Assembly (NCBI RefSeq): GCF_000964465.1
Contig: NZ_BANH01000015.1
Location: forward strand, 81,994 to 145,993
Reading direction: 5' to 3'
Length of the DNA stretch: 64,000 nt
DNA from: Gluconobacter thailandicus F149-1 = NBRC 100600
Lineage (GTDB): Bacteria; Pseudomonadota; Alphaproteobacteria; Acetobacterales; Acetobacteraceae
In this document: piece after piece, positions 26,896-36,570 of the stretch
Position numbering within the stretch: the first letter of the stretch is position 1
Layout: every line of letters begins with the position of its first letter
Notes under the pieces: generated by a model
Database searches by the model: none
Seen by the model: the letters and a program-made list of their open reading frames with translations, nothing else
Told to the model about the DNA's origin: nothing
Made by a program: the position numbers and the translations under genes

Positions 26896-27527
26896 ACGTC
26901 TGGTGTTTGAGGGCACAAAGCGCGTTCTACGAGGGCACAGACAATATGCGCCGCTGCGATATGCATCTGCTGGATCAATGGCGTCCATGTAGACGGAACA
27001 CGCAGGACGAAATCGGCATCTGGCAGTTCACCGCAGTTTTCTCCGGTGAACACGACTGTTGTGACGTTCTGGGCACGGGCGGCCTTGAGCGCCTGTACGA
27101 TATTTGGGGAGCGGCCTGAGGTCGTGATGCCCAGAAAAATGTCTCCTTTCCGTCCCAGTGCAAGCACCTGCCGGGAAAAGACATGGTCGAACCCATAATC
27201 ATTGCCTATAGCCGTCAATCCGGATGTATCCGTGGTCAGCGCGATAGCGGCCAACGGGCGACGGTCATACATCAGGCGGGCAGTAAATTCGCCGGCAATA
27301 TGCTGGGCATCTGCGGCACTGCCACCGTTACCAGCCACCAGAAGTTTTCCGTCTTTTTCCAGTGCTGAAGTGATGGTCAGGGCAATTCCGGCCATCATGT
27401 CAGCGCAGGCTTCATGCTGGGAGAAGGCGAGCATGGTTTCGGCAGACTGGCGGAGATAATCCTGCAGATAGTCCCGCTCGGAGGCTGGAAGGCTGTTCAG
27501 CAGGTCGGATGTCTGGAATGTGGACAT
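26892..27527 (-). CDS. gmhA: Sedoheptulose-7-phosphate isomerase
   Basis: First step of ADP-heptose synthesis: sedoheptulose 7-phosphate to D-glycero-D-manno-heptose 7-phosphate. The product of about 211 residues is a SIS-fold protein with LLVAGNGGSAADAQHIAGEF, TTDTSGLTAIGNDYGF and LGITTSGRSPNIVQAL, all typical of GmhA. ATG 27527 (MSTFQTSD) is chosen over an upstream in-frame start 45 residues earlier, which adds non-family sequence. It overlaps the GmhB-like gene. Confidence 0.94.
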   Translation of the reverse strand: MSTFQTSDLLNSLPASERDYLQDYLRQSAETMLAFSQHEACADMMAGIALTITSALEKDGKLLVAGNGGSAADAQHIAGEFTARLMYDRRPLAAIALTTDTSGLTAIGNDYGFDHVFSRQVLALGRKGDIFLGITTSGRSPNIVQALKAARAQNVTTVVFTGENCGELPDADFVLRVPSTWTPLIQQMHIAAAHIVCALVERALCPQTPDV

Positions 27528-27729
27528 CAGGAATGGAAACTCCGCAGGTCTGGTCAAAAGAATGTGTGTAAGCTCTTTTCGAGCCCCCTTAGGATGAGAG
27601 ACAGAGGGTTTTAGGGCGCATCTGTCAAGCAAAGCCTCACAAACGAAGCCTTTATCTTTCACGCTAAAGATTGGAACAGTTGTTCTGTGCAGTACGTTGA
27701 ACAGGTCTATCCGTCAGGAGATGGTCTCA

Positions 27730-29475
27730 ATGTCGCTGCATCCTTCCGAAAATCCTTCGATCAGCTCCCTGACAGCCCTGAAGGTGAGTGAAACTGACAC
27801 GCCCCAGAAGGCACGATGGTGGAAAGAAGCGGTCGTTTATCAGGTGTACACGCGCTCTTTCAGTGACAGTAACGGTGATGGCATAGGCGATCTTCCTGGT
27901 TTGATAGATCGCCTGGATTATCTGAAATCCCTGGGTGTGCAGGTCATCTGGCTGGCACCGCACTATGACACGCCAAATGTCGATAATGGCTATGACATCC
28001 GGGACTACAGGGCGATTGACCCTCTTCAGGGAACAATGGCGGATTTCGACCGTCTGGTTGCAGGATTGCACGAGCGGGGAATGAAGCTGATCGTGGATCT
28101 GGTCATCAATCATACCAGTGATCAGCATGAATGGTTTCGCCAGAGCCGGTCAGGCCCGGATAATCCTTATCGTGACTTCTACATCTGGCGCGATGGGCGT
28201 GATGATGGACCACCCAATAATTACCTGTCGATCTTCGGTGGGGGCGCCTGGGAAAAAGACGAAGCCAGCGGGCAGTACTACCTGCATTACTTTGCCAAGG
28301 AGCAGCCTGACCTGAACTGGGAAAACCCCAGAGTGAGACAGGAAGTGTATGACATGATGCGCTTCTGGCTTGACAAGGGTGTGTCAGGGTTCCGAATGGA
28401 TTCCATCTGCTTCATTTCGAAGCTTCCGGATTTGCGGGATCTGACATTGGCCGAGATGGAAAGTCTCGAGCATGTTTATGTCACGGGTCCAAAAATCCAT
28501 GATTATCTTCAGGACATGTATCACGAAGTTCTGGCGGGTCGTGATCTGCTGACAGTTGGAGAAGCTTTTGGGGTGTCTTTCGAGAATACACCCGCTTTCG
28601 TCTCGGAAGCTCGCAATGAACTTACGATGGTATTCCATTTCGAAATTGTTCGTCTCGGACGGCATGACTGGCAGGTGCAGGACTGGACAGTCAAGGATCT
28701 GAAAGCAGTCCTGCGGGGAGAAGACACATCGTCAGGGCCAGACGGCTGGCTGACGTCCTTTCTGGAAAATCATGACAACCCCCGTTCCGTCTCCTGGTTT
28801 GGAGACCCGTCTCCTAAGGGGCATGCTCCGTCTGCCAAGGCGTTGGCAACTCTGCTGATTATGCGTCGGGGAACGCCCTATATCTATCAGGGTGAAGAAA
28901 TCGGGATGACCAATATTTATTTTGACGGAATAGAGGACTTTCAGGACATCAACGCAAAAGGCATCTGGAACAACACGGTTGGCATCGGGAAAATGTCAGC
29001 TGAGGAGGTCTTGCATAGCCTGCGGAGAATCAGTCGGGATAACGCCCGCACCCCCATGCAGTGGGATGGCTCAAACAATGCGGGGTTTACGACCGGCCTG
29101 CCGTGGTTCCGCGTTAATCCCAATCATGTGGATATTAATGTCGAGCGGCAGGACGCCGATCCTAATTCGATTCTGAATTATTATCGGACACTCATCCAGC
29201 TTCGCGCGAGCCAGAAGGCGTTGATTTACGGAGAGTTTGAGGACGTTGACCCAGACCATCCTGCCGTTATCGCCTTTACACGGACTTTAGGGGATGAGCA
29301 GTTTCTGGTTCTGATCAATATGTGCGGGGAAACGGAGCACTATATCCTGCCTCATGGGCTGAAAATTGCAGAAGTGCTGCTGGATAATATGTCTGCATCG
29401 GTGGAAAATGTCCTGCCAGATCTGAAGCCCTGGCAGGCCGGCGTTTATCGGTTGGCACTTCCGGCAGATATTTGA
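27730..29475 (+). CDS. GH13 alpha-glucosidase (oligo-1,6-glucosidase-like)
   Basis: Cytoplasmic-looking alpha-glucosidase of about 581 residues with no signal peptide. Family 13 regions are clear: WWKEAVVYQVYTRSFSDSNGDGIGDL, DLVINHTSD, GFRMDS with nucleophile Asp224, VGEAFG with acid/base Glu278, and ENHDNPR with Asp349. It groups by eye with oligo-1,6-glucosidase, dextran glucosidase and trehalose-6-phosphate hydrolase, and not with trehalose synthase, because no maltokinase-like extension or TreS pattern is seen. ATG 27730 has AGGAG nine bases upstream. It is divergent from gmhA and convergent with nagB. Confidence 0.88.
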   Translation: MSLHPSENPSISSLTALKVSETDTPQKARWWKEAVVYQVYTRSFSDSNGDGIGDLPGLIDRLDYLKSLGVQVIWLAPHYDTPNVDNGYDIRDYRAIDPLQGTMADFDRLVAGLHERGMKLIVDLVINHTSDQHEWFRQSRSGPDNPYRDFYIWRDGRDDGPPNNYLSIFGGGAWEKDEASGQYYLHYFAKEQPDLNWENPRVRQEVYDMMRFWLDKGVSGFRMDSICFISKLPDLRDLTLAEMESLEHVYVTGPKIHDYLQDMYHEVLAGRDLLTVGEAFGVSFENTPAFVSEARNELTMVFHFEIVRLGRHDWQVQDWTVKDLKAVLRGEDTSSGPDGWLTSFLENHDNPRSVSWFGDPSPKGHAPSAKALATLLIMRRGTPYIYQGEEIGMTNIYFDGIEDFQDINAKGIWNNTVGIGKMSAEEVLHSLRRISRDNARTPMQWDGSNNAGFTTGLPWFRVNPNHVDINVERQDADPNSILNYYRTLIQLRASQKALIYGEFEDVDPDHPAVIAFTRTLGDEQFLVLINMCGETEHYILPHGLKIAEVLLDNMSASVENVLPDLKPWQAGVYRLALPADI

Positions 29476-29490
29476 CCGGAAACGCCTCCA

Positions 29491-30243
29491 TTATGAAACC
29501 AGCGCTGATTTTTCCTGCCATACTCTGGCCGCAGCGGTATCCAGAATGACGGTGCAATGTGGGTGCAGCCTGATGGCGGAGGCGCTGACATCAGGCGTAA
29601 CCGGGTCCAGCAAAGCGCGGGCAATAATATCTGCCTTGCCTCTTCCACAGGCGACCAGCAGCAGGTGGCGCGCATCAAGAATGGTACCGACCCCCATCGT
29701 CAATGCTTTTTCGGGCACTTTGTCAGGGTTGCCACCGAACATCCCTGCATTCTGGCGGCGTGTGACGGAATGAAGGGTGACCTGTCGAGTTCTGCTGTCG
29801 AAAGAGGACGGCGGCTCGTTGAACCCGATATGTCCTGTCTCGCCAATTCCGAGGAGCTGGAGCCCAATTCCGCCTGCGTCGTGGATGGCCTGTTCGTAGG
29901 CTTGGCACTCGGCAGCTAGATCTTCAGCCACTCCATCAGGGACATGAACGTGGTCTGCGCGCATGTTCACGTGGGCGAAAAGATGCTCGTCCATGTAGTG
30001 CCGGTAAGACTGGGGACTTGAGGCTGGCAATCCGACATATTCGTCAAGGTTGAAAGAGGTCACAGCGGAAAAGTCCAGCCCGTTCTGACAATGGTCCTGA
30101 ACGAGAAGGCTGTAGATCCCTTCCATGGTCCGGCCTGTGGCAAGCCCTAGAACCGGGAAGGGGCTGCTACGAATTTCTCCGGCAATGATGGACGCGGCCT
30201 GCTGAAAGGCCGAACCCGGATCCGGAGTGACAATAACCTGCAT
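29491..30243 (-). CDS. nagB: Glucosamine-6-phosphate deaminase
   Basis: Converts glucosamine 6-phosphate to fructose 6-phosphate and ammonia. The 250-residue protein shows LGLATGRTMEGIY (phosphate loop), FNLDEYVG with the enolising Asp, and GIGETGHIGFNEP with the ring-opening His. In E. coli the latter segment has Asp where this protein has Thr; other NagB proteins vary there. It is the last gene of the amino-sugar locus, after the TonB-dependent receptor gene. Confidence 0.95.
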   Translation of the reverse strand: MQVIVTPDPGSAFQQAASIIAGEIRSSPFPVLGLATGRTMEGIYSLLVQDHCQNGLDFSAVTSFNLDEYVGLPASSPQSYRHYMDEHLFAHVNMRADHVHVPDGVAEDLAAECQAYEQAIHDAGGIGLQLLGIGETGHIGFNEPPSSFDSRTRQVTLHSVTRRQNAGMFGGNPDKVPEKALTMGVGTILDARHLLLVACGRGKADIIARALLDPVTPDVSASAIRLHPHCTVILDTAAARVWQEKSALVS

Positions 30244-30276
30244 GAGACCTGCTGTTTTCCTGTGTATCAGAAAGTT

Positions 30277-30309
30277 CTGCTCTCTGACGGATATGACGCC
30301 AGAGAGCAG
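30277..30309 (-). terminator. Possible terminator after the TonB-dependent receptor gene
   Basis: CTGCTCTCTG (30277-30286) and AGAGAGCAG (30301-30309) form a 9-bp stem. On the minus strand it is followed only by AACTTT, a weak T-tract, so some read-through into nagB is likely. Confidence 0.4.
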
Positions 30310-30317
30310 GAAAAAGT

Positions 30318-32729
30318 TCAGAAACCTGTAGAAACGGAGACCATGGCTGCAAACCCCCCGCCCACGATATAGATAGGGCTGCTGCCTGCGACAGTGTTTC
30401 CATAAATACCCTTGGTCGCCTTCGCATTGCCGGTGGCACTGGAAGGGGAGGACAGGTAGTTGTTGTCTGCCAGATTGATCAGGTTCAACTGAAGGGTCGG
30501 GTGCTTCAGCGCGCCAATTTTCTCCATGCGGTAGCCAAGCGTCATGTTGGACGTGATGTAGGAATGCATCGCTTCGTCGTTCATGAAGGTCGTGTACTGG
30601 CTGTCTACATAAACCATGCTGAAGTTACCAAAGATGTGGCCATCGTCATAACGTAGCCCGATGGAGCCACTGAATTTAGGCGTTTGAACGGCCTTCTTCC
30701 CTTTGGTCGGAAGATAGTCGGAGCCCGCGTTGAAATTGTTATCCGTCGTAGCGTGCAGGTACTGACCGGAAAAATAAGGGCTGAAATGATGCCAGTTTCC
30801 GAGACCAAGCTCTGCCTGAACACCACGGATTGTCTGTCCGCCGACATTCATGGGCTGAGCGATGAGGTTATTTGTGCCCGCAACGTAGCCGTATGATGTG
30901 ACCTGATGGTTGGTCAGGTTATAATTGAAGGCTGAGACGGCAAAATTGTAGAAACCGTGGTGGCGATATCCGATTTCTTCACCAATCGAATATTCAGGCT
31001 TCAGGTTTCCAGGCTGCTGTACGGCGACAGGCGAAGAAGGGTCGAAGATCTGCGAATAGACCTGCACTGATCCCGGCGCGCGGAAAGCGGTTGTGCCGTT
31101 GATGTAAACCTGATCGTGGTCGCTCAGCTTATAAGACGCGTAGAACTGTGGCATGGGCGCGAAATAGTTCTTGGCGTTTTTGTACGGATCCGCACCAGGA
31201 ACAAGATTGGTCCCCTGCCGTGACAGCATGGTCGTCTTGAAGCCGGCGGTCAGGCTCAGGCGGTCATGAAGCAGTTTCAGGGTATCGACCAGGTACAGGG
31301 TGTTGGACTGCTGTTTGAAGTTCAGGTCATAGGGCGTGAGAATGCTTCCGTCCGCCACACGAATAGGATCATGGCCATAGGCTGCAACCGGATTGCCGCT
31401 GGTATCGACGGGTGAAAACGTCGCCAGTTCTTCGTGCTGCGTGTAGGAGTACCAATAGCCGAATGTCAGAGTGTTGCTGCCTTTCGTCCACTCCAGAGCA
31501 GCATTGATTCCGGAGGTTTTCTGGTTCCATGGATCAACGGCCTGAGTGGTCGCATCGCCGGAGGCTGTCAGGTTGGAAAGGTTGAGATTTCCTGCCGGAC
31601 CAGTACCGAAATAGCTATTCGCACTGCTGACATTCTGGCCCCAAACGGAAGGTCCGAACATGTGCATGTAGTACGGCGTTACATTCAGATGCAGGTCATG
31701 GCGCAATGTGAAATGTGCGGGCGCGGCAATGGTCATGGCATTGTTGCGACCTTTGTTCAGGTCGTAGTACCCAGCCGTCCCCACGGTGTAAGTCCCAGGG
31801 TAGTTATAGCTACGACCATACTGGGACCAGGCCGCAAGAGACGGGCGCCGATAAGAATTGGATTCCATCCAGTTGTAGCTGAACAGCGCAGAAACGGAAT
31901 TCCCTTCGCCCCATTCCTTGATGAACTTTTCATCTGTGTGATGACGGACGCCGCCGCCCATTCCACGCCAGTTGTTCCATGAAGAATGGGAATAGGACAG
32001 GAAACCACGGATGCCGGTATTGCCGATATCTCCTGTCTCAAAGCGGAGGAATTCCTTGTTCGTGCTGTGTGTGCCGCCTGTCAGGGAGAGATAACCGCCC
32101 ATCTTGTGGGAAGGATTAACCTCGGACATGGTAATCTGGCCGCCAACCGCATTGTAAAGCGGCGCCGTTATATCCGGCGAGCCTTGCGATACCGTGACGC
32201 TGCCAAGGTTTTCCGTGTCCACGACAGTGCTGGTGTAGGGGGCGTAACGGATTGGGTCGGCGATGGGCACGCCTTCAAAAACATACCCAATCTGCATCTG
32301 GTTCATGCCACGAATCGTGAGCTGATCACCCGTCACACCAATCGGGTCCTGGCTGGCGGTGACAACACCCGGCAGGTTGCTGATGAGGGCCTGAACGTTT
32401 GATGTCGGGCTCATTTTTGCAATGAAATCCCGTGTGATACCGCTTTGTGAGCGCGGGGCGGTCTGCACCGGCATCAGGCCGCCGCCGGGCGTGGTATTGC
32501 TGACGCCTCCACCAAAGTTGGAAGCTGTGACGCGGACGCTCTCGTCACTATGCGCTTCAAGGTCGCGCTGCCTCTGGTGAACGGGAGCTTTGTGCCCATT
32601 CCCCGGCGAGGATGCCGGTGCCGTATGGGAGGCAGCAGGCGAGCTTTTGCGTGCTTCTGCATGATCCCCAAGGCCATACACACTGACGGTGGAACACAGA
32701 AGGGCGATCCGGAATCTGTTTTTAATCAT
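30318..32729 (-). CDS. TonB-dependent outer-membrane receptor (amino-sugar locus)
   Basis: An 803-residue outer-membrane receptor: signal peptide (about 1-27), a His/Lys/Gln-rich stretch, a TonB-box-like ESVRVTAS, a plug domain with LISNLPGVVTASQDP and LTIRGMNQMQIGYVFEG, and a large beta-barrel ending in aromatic Phe. Location inside a GlcNAc operon between nagA and nagB makes N-acetylglucosamine, chitooligosaccharides or a related amino sugar the probable ligand (inference). It may be driven by the TonB-ExbBD system at 17.8-21.9 kb. A separate promoter is likely because 169 bp separate it from nagA. Confidence 0.9.
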   Translation of the reverse strand: MIKNRFRIALLCSTVSVYGLGDHAEARKSSPAASHTAPASSPGNGHKAPVHQRQRDLEAHSDESVRVTASNFGGGVSNTTPGGGLMPVQTAPRSQSGITRDFIAKMSPTSNVQALISNLPGVVTASQDPIGVTGDQLTIRGMNQMQIGYVFEGVPIADPIRYAPYTSTVVDTENLGSVTVSQGSPDITAPLYNAVGGQITMSEVNPSHKMGGYLSLTGGTHSTNKEFLRFETGDIGNTGIRGFLSYSHSSWNNWRGMGGGVRHHTDEKFIKEWGEGNSVSALFSYNWMESNSYRRPSLAAWSQYGRSYNYPGTYTVGTAGYYDLNKGRNNAMTIAAPAHFTLRHDLHLNVTPYYMHMFGPSVWGQNVSSANSYFGTGPAGNLNLSNLTASGDATTQAVDPWNQKTSGINAALEWTKGSNTLTFGYWYSYTQHEELATFSPVDTSGNPVAAYGHDPIRVADGSILTPYDLNFKQQSNTLYLVDTLKLLHDRLSLTAGFKTTMLSRQGTNLVPGADPYKNAKNYFAPMPQFYASYKLSDHDQVYINGTTAFRAPGSVQVYSQIFDPSSPVAVQQPGNLKPEYSIGEEIGYRHHGFYNFAVSAFNYNLTNHQVTSYGYVAGTNNLIAQPMNVGGQTIRGVQAELGLGNWHHFSPYFSGQYLHATTDNNFNAGSDYLPTKGKKAVQTPKFSGSIGLRYDDGHIFGNFSMVYVDSQYTTFMNDEAMHSYITSNMTLGYRMEKIGALKHPTLQLNLINLADNNYLSSPSSATGNAKATKGIYGNTVAGSSPIYIVGGGFAAMVSVSTGF

Positions 32730-32792
32730 CGGTGGCTCATCAGGTCTGGGGCTACTACCGCGATCCCATGACGGTTGCGGAACAAAGTGCAG

Positions 32793-32820
32793 CCTATGAA
32801 GCCAATCAAATTGTTGTCAA
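32793..32820 (-). promoter_or_regulatory. Putative promoter of the TonB-dependent receptor gene
   Basis: On the minus strand TTGACA (32820-32815) is followed after 16 bp by CATAGG (32798-32793). The 169-bp gap upstream of the receptor supports independent transcription. The -10 match is only fair. Confidence 0.35.
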
Positions 32821-32898
32821 TCAAAAACGATCAGATTCGGTCTTTTTCATGATCTGTAATGATTTTATCTCTCGCCTTCTGAGTTCGTCCAGGTTGAT

Positions 32899-34008
32899 TT
32901 ACAGATTTCTCCGTCCTCCAACCCAGACTTCAGAAACGCATAGATTTTCATCCAGAACGGTGAAATCTGCCAGAAGATCTGGAGAAATCGCGCCTCGATC
33001 ATGGAAGCCCAGATAGGCCGCGGCATTCGTGCTGACGAGTTTTGCTGCTTCGGGGAGTGATTTCCCAGCCTGAACGGCATTGCGCAAAGCCTGATCGAGT
33101 GTGAGCACACTACCTGCCAGAGAGCCACCCGGGAGACGGACAACGCCATCCTGAATCAGGACATCCTGCCCACCAAGACTGCTTGGCCCTTCGGGTTCCC
33201 CCGTGCCACGCATGGCGTCGGTCACGAACAGAAGGCGATCTCCCATCACGCGTGACGTCAGGCGGAAACTGGCTGGATGAACATGATGTGTATCGAAAAT
33301 CATTTCGGCATATGCCGTATCGCTGCACATCAGTGCCGTGACAGGACCGGGTTTCCGCCCCTCGATGGGAGACATGGCGTTGAAGAGATGTGTCGCACCA
33401 ATGGTGCCGCCAGCGCTGCAGACCAGACAGATGGCGCGCTCGGCCCCATCATGGTCCGTTGTCGTGTGACCGAGACTGACGCGCACATCAGCCTGAGCGA
33501 AACTGCGCATTGCGGTTTCGGCATGCTCAAGTTCTGGCGCTAGCGTGACGACACGAACACATCCCGTTGCAATGGCGTCCTGAACCTTGTCTGGGGAAGG
33601 AGGGATTGCGAATGGGGGTTGTGCACCCAGCTTGTGGGGGCTGACAAAGGGCCCTTCCAGATGTGCCCCATGAATGCGCGGACCGTTCTCGACGCCGTTT
33701 TTGCAGACTTCTGCCACCGCCTTCAGGGCGGCCATCACTTCACTCCAGGGCGCGGTGATGGTCGTTGGCAGAATAGTGGTCGTGCCATGCGCCATGTGAA
33801 AGCGGGCCAGCGTTTTGATTGCCTCAACCCCATCCATGGTGTCAGCGCCGCCGCCGCCATGGACATGCCCATCAATAAAGCCGGGAAGAATGTAGCGCTT
33901 CCCGGCGTTTTTCAGAGGCTCCAGATCACGGATATGGCTGTCGAAGGTGACACGTCCCGGAACAATGCGATCACGGAGAACGAGGTTACCATCGAGATGA
34001 GAGGTCAT
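32899..34008 (-). CDS. nagA: N-acetylglucosamine-6-phosphate deacetylase
   Basis: Deacetylates GlcNAc-6-phosphate to glucosamine 6-phosphate. Metal and substrate residues are recognisable in DGHVHGGGG, HLEGPF, LGHTTTD, ATHLFNAM and VTDAM of the 369-residue amidohydrolase. The start overlaps the nagP stop as ATGA, so the two are translationally coupled. It could also serve GalNAc-6-phosphate, as AgaA does, since the same operon encodes GatZ/KbaZ and an AgaS-like SIS protein. Confidence 0.95.
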   Translation of the reverse strand: MTSHLDGNLVLRDRIVPGRVTFDSHIRDLEPLKNAGKRYILPGFIDGHVHGGGGADTMDGVEAIKTLARFHMAHGTTTILPTTITAPWSEVMAALKAVAEVCKNGVENGPRIHGAHLEGPFVSPHKLGAQPPFAIPPSPDKVQDAIATGCVRVVTLAPELEHAETAMRSFAQADVRVSLGHTTTDHDGAERAICLVCSAGGTIGATHLFNAMSPIEGRKPGPVTALMCSDTAYAEMIFDTHHVHPASFRLTSRVMGDRLLFVTDAMRGTGEPEGPSSLGGQDVLIQDGVVRLPGGSLAGSVLTLDQALRNAVQAGKSLPEAAKLVSTNAAAYLGFHDRGAISPDLLADFTVLDENLCVSEVWVGGRRNL

Positions 34009-35285
34009 TTTTTCTGATCCAGTGGCAGGAGGCCCGTCTGTCCGTAGCGGCGGGCGTAGAAAAGAACTGCGAGATAGGACGGCAGCACGAGGAGTGCAAA
34101 CATCGCCTGAAAGCCGACATAAGGCTTTAGCAGGACATAGATCTGCGGAATGATCGCACCGCCGCTATACGCCATGACAATCAGTGCGGAAGCCAGTGGG
34201 GTCCAAGGGCCAGCGCCTCGAATGGCAATCGGGAAGATCGTGGGCATGATCATGGCGTTTGTGGCGCCCAGCAGAGCAACGCAAAGTACTGAGGCATAAC
34301 CGTGTGTCAGGAAGGCCGCAATGGTCAGGATACAGCCGCCAATGCAGGAGAACTCAAGAAAGCGCTCCTGCGTGATGATGCGTGGGACGACGACGAACCC
34401 GGCCACATAACCCGCCAGCATTCCAGCGAGGGTCAGGGAGGTGAAGAATTTGGTCTCGCTTAGGGGAAGGCCAAAGCCCTGCCCGTATGTTCCGATGGCG
34501 TCGCCCGCCATAACCTCGATGCCGACATAAATGAACATGGCTGCAATGCCGAAGACGAGATGCGGCCGGAAGATCTTATCTGTACTTCCGCTCACACTTG
34601 GGAGCGGCGGGGCCTGAAGTTCCGGCAAAGGGAAAAAGATCACGCCCACGGCAGCGACCAGAAGAACGACAGCCATGCTCATATACGGCGCATAAATGGC
34701 GTGTACAAAGCTGCTTAGAATGGCGTCCCGTGCCTCTGGCGTTGCAGCAAGCTGCGCTTTCTCCGCAACATTTCCGATATCGCCCATGACGACTGTGGCC
34801 AGCACAATCGGTGCCAGAATACCGGCGAATTTATTGCAGACACCCATGATGGCGATGCGCTGGGCGGCCCGTTCGGACGGGCCAAGCAGGCTGACCAGTG
34901 GGTTGATGACGACCTGCATCAGTGCAAGGCCTGAACCCAGCACCAGAAGCCCTGCTAGTGCGCCACCATAAATGCGCATGGAGACGAATTGCCCGAAGAG
35001 CGCCACGCCTGCCGCACATAGAACGAGCGCTCCAGACAGGCCACGGCGCAAACCCAGTGAGCGGGCGACGAACGATGCGGGAATGGAGAACAGGAAATAC
35101 GACAGGTAGAAAACCAGAGGCACCAGAAAGGCGCTGACGTCTCCCAGTGAGAACGCAACCCGGACAAACGAGATCAGCGGCCCGTTCAGCCAGGTCACAA
35201 AACCCATCATGAAGAAGATGGCGGCGGCAACACCAAGTGGACCAAGGCCGTATGAGCCAGTCAGGCTGTCCGGGGAACGGTTCAT
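34005..35285 (-). CDS. nagP: Sugar MFS transporter of the FucP/NagP family
   Basis: Inner-membrane proton symporter with about twelve helices over 426 residues. The GFVTWLNGPLISF segment in helix 1 and the NPLVSLLGP motif are typical of FucP-type permeases that include NagP, the GlcNAc permease of non-PTS bacteria. It replaces a phosphotransferase route, which fits the presence of a cytoplasmic sugar kinase in the same operon. Both ends overlap neighbours by four bases (gatZ upstream, nagA downstream). Confidence 0.9.
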   Translation of the reverse strand: MNRSPDSLTGSYGLGPLGVAAAIFFMMGFVTWLNGPLISFVRVAFSLGDVSAFLVPLVFYLSYFLFSIPASFVARSLGLRRGLSGALVLCAAGVALFGQFVSMRIYGGALAGLLVLGSGLALMQVVINPLVSLLGPSERAAQRIAIMGVCNKFAGILAPIVLATVVMGDIGNVAEKAQLAATPEARDAILSSFVHAIYAPYMSMAVVLLVAAVGVIFFPLPELQAPPLPSVSGSTDKIFRPHLVFGIAAMFIYVGIEVMAGDAIGTYGQGFGLPLSETKFFTSLTLAGMLAGYVAGFVVVPRIITQERFLEFSCIGGCILTIAAFLTHGYASVLCVALLGATNAMIMPTIFPIAIRGAGPWTPLASALIVMAYSGGAIIPQIYVLLKPYVGFQAMFALLVLPSYLAVLFYARRYGQTGLLPLDQKK

Positions 35286-36568
35286 GTCACTTCGGCTCCA
35301 CAGGCCTGATCGTACAGGCCAAGAACTGTGTCGATTGCGGAAAGAATGATGTCGCGCGGATGCCGTGGAAGCAGCCCGTCGCGGATTTTTTCGTACTGCA
35401 CAGGCAGGAACTGGCTCAGAAGGGGATCTGGCAGCCCTGTTTCCTCAAGCTGGCGCAGAAGCGTTTCAACAGCAGCTTCCGCATCAGGCTGAGGCCAGTA
35501 ATAGCGGATGCGGTCGCTATAGGCATAGTGACGGAGAATGGCGAGCTTGCTCTCCGTGCCTTCGTAATGGCCACGCCACTGCGCGGGTTGCTGCGTCATG
35601 ATCCGTTCCATGACCATTCGCAGGCTTTCCTGCTGCGGCAGAAGGACGGAGCGGATGCTGTCCAGCCCATACAGGGCTTCACGCAGGGCAAAGGTCAGGC
35701 CGGGGCCGACTTTCAGAAGCAGAAAGCCGTCTTCCACAAGGGCGCGTAAGGCTGAAAGAGGCTGATAATCGGTCGAATGGGCTTCGAAGATCTGACCTGG
35801 CATCCGGTCAAGTGTCCTCGAAAGGGACTGCGCGCGTGGTCGGTCATAAATCACGACGTCTTCCACGCCGAACTCCACGCCCGGCTGAACGACGAGCCCG
35901 ATCACACGGCTCCAGACGTCATCGCCCAGAACGCGGCGGAACAGCGTTTCGTGAACCTGAAGTGTCGCGGTGGCAGCTTCCGGAGAGGTCGGCTCCAGAT
36001 GGTCCAGAGCTTCGGCCGCACCACCCGGAACCGGCACTTCTGTTCCGATGATATAGACGGCCTGACCGGGAGCCGCGCTTTCAGCACGCTGCGCAAGGGC
36101 GCAGGCGCGTTCGGCAACGGTTTCATCGGAGAGCGCAACCGGTTCGCCCGCGCAGCCCATGCTGGCATCGAGATGCAGTTTGACGAAGCCTGCTTTTGCA
36201 AAGGCTTCAATCATGGTCAGAGCCTTGTCCATGGCTTCCTGCGGGGGCAGGGATTTCCACGGATTGGGGCCAAGATGGTCGCCGCCCAAGAGAACAAGAT
36301 GCGCCGGGCAGCCGACCTTCGCGGCAATCCCAAGAACAAGATCCCGGAAATCTGCCGGGGTCATGCCGGTATAACCCCCGTCCTGATTGACCTGATTGCA
36401 GGTCGCCTCAATCAGGACGGGCCGGCCAGTTCTGGCCGCGCGCTGCAATGCGGCTTCCAGCACGAGTGGATGCGCGGAACAGACGGAGGCCAGACCCTTG
36501 CGTTGTGCTGCCGGAACGGCTGGGTCATGGGCCTGTTTGACGAGGTTCAGGAAGGGGGAAATGCTCAT
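35282..36568 (-). CDS. gatZ: Tagatose-1,6-bisphosphate aldolase accessory subunit GatZ/KbaZ
   Basis: A 428-residue protein of the GatZ/KbaZ family, which stabilises the catalytic class II aldolase GatY/KbaY. Family segments include VLIEATCNQVNQDGGYTGMTP, LLGGDHLGPNPW, KLHLDASMGC, YIIGTEVPVPGG and VGPGLTFALREALY. No catalytic partner (KbaY/GatY) is encoded in the window. Its place between the SIS gene and nagP points to GalNAc or a related sugar as an additional substrate of the locus. Starts two bases after the SIS gene stop. Confidence 0.92.
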   Translation of the reverse strand: MSISPFLNLVKQAHDPAVPAAQRKGLASVCSAHPLVLEAALQRAARTGRPVLIEATCNQVNQDGGYTGMTPADFRDLVLGIAAKVGCPAHLVLLGGDHLGPNPWKSLPPQEAMDKALTMIEAFAKAGFVKLHLDASMGCAGEPVALSDETVAERACALAQRAESAAPGQAVYIIGTEVPVPGGAAEALDHLEPTSPEAATATLQVHETLFRRVLGDDVWSRVIGLVVQPGVEFGVEDVVIYDRPRAQSLSRTLDRMPGQIFEAHSTDYQPLSALRALVEDGFLLLKVGPGLTFALREALYGLDSIRSVLLPQQESLRMVMERIMTQQPAQWRGHYEGTESKLAILRHYAYSDRIRYYWPQPDAEAAVETLLRQLEETGLPDPLLSQFLPVQYEKIRDGLLPRHPRDIILSAIDTVLGLYDQACGAEVT

Positions 36569-36570
36569 GA

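Noticed and set aside
27730..29475. Trehalose synthase assignment for the GH13 gene
   Set aside because: The length and catalytic-region wording fit oligo-1,6-glucosidase/alpha-glucosidase, and no maltokinase-like domain or partner is present.
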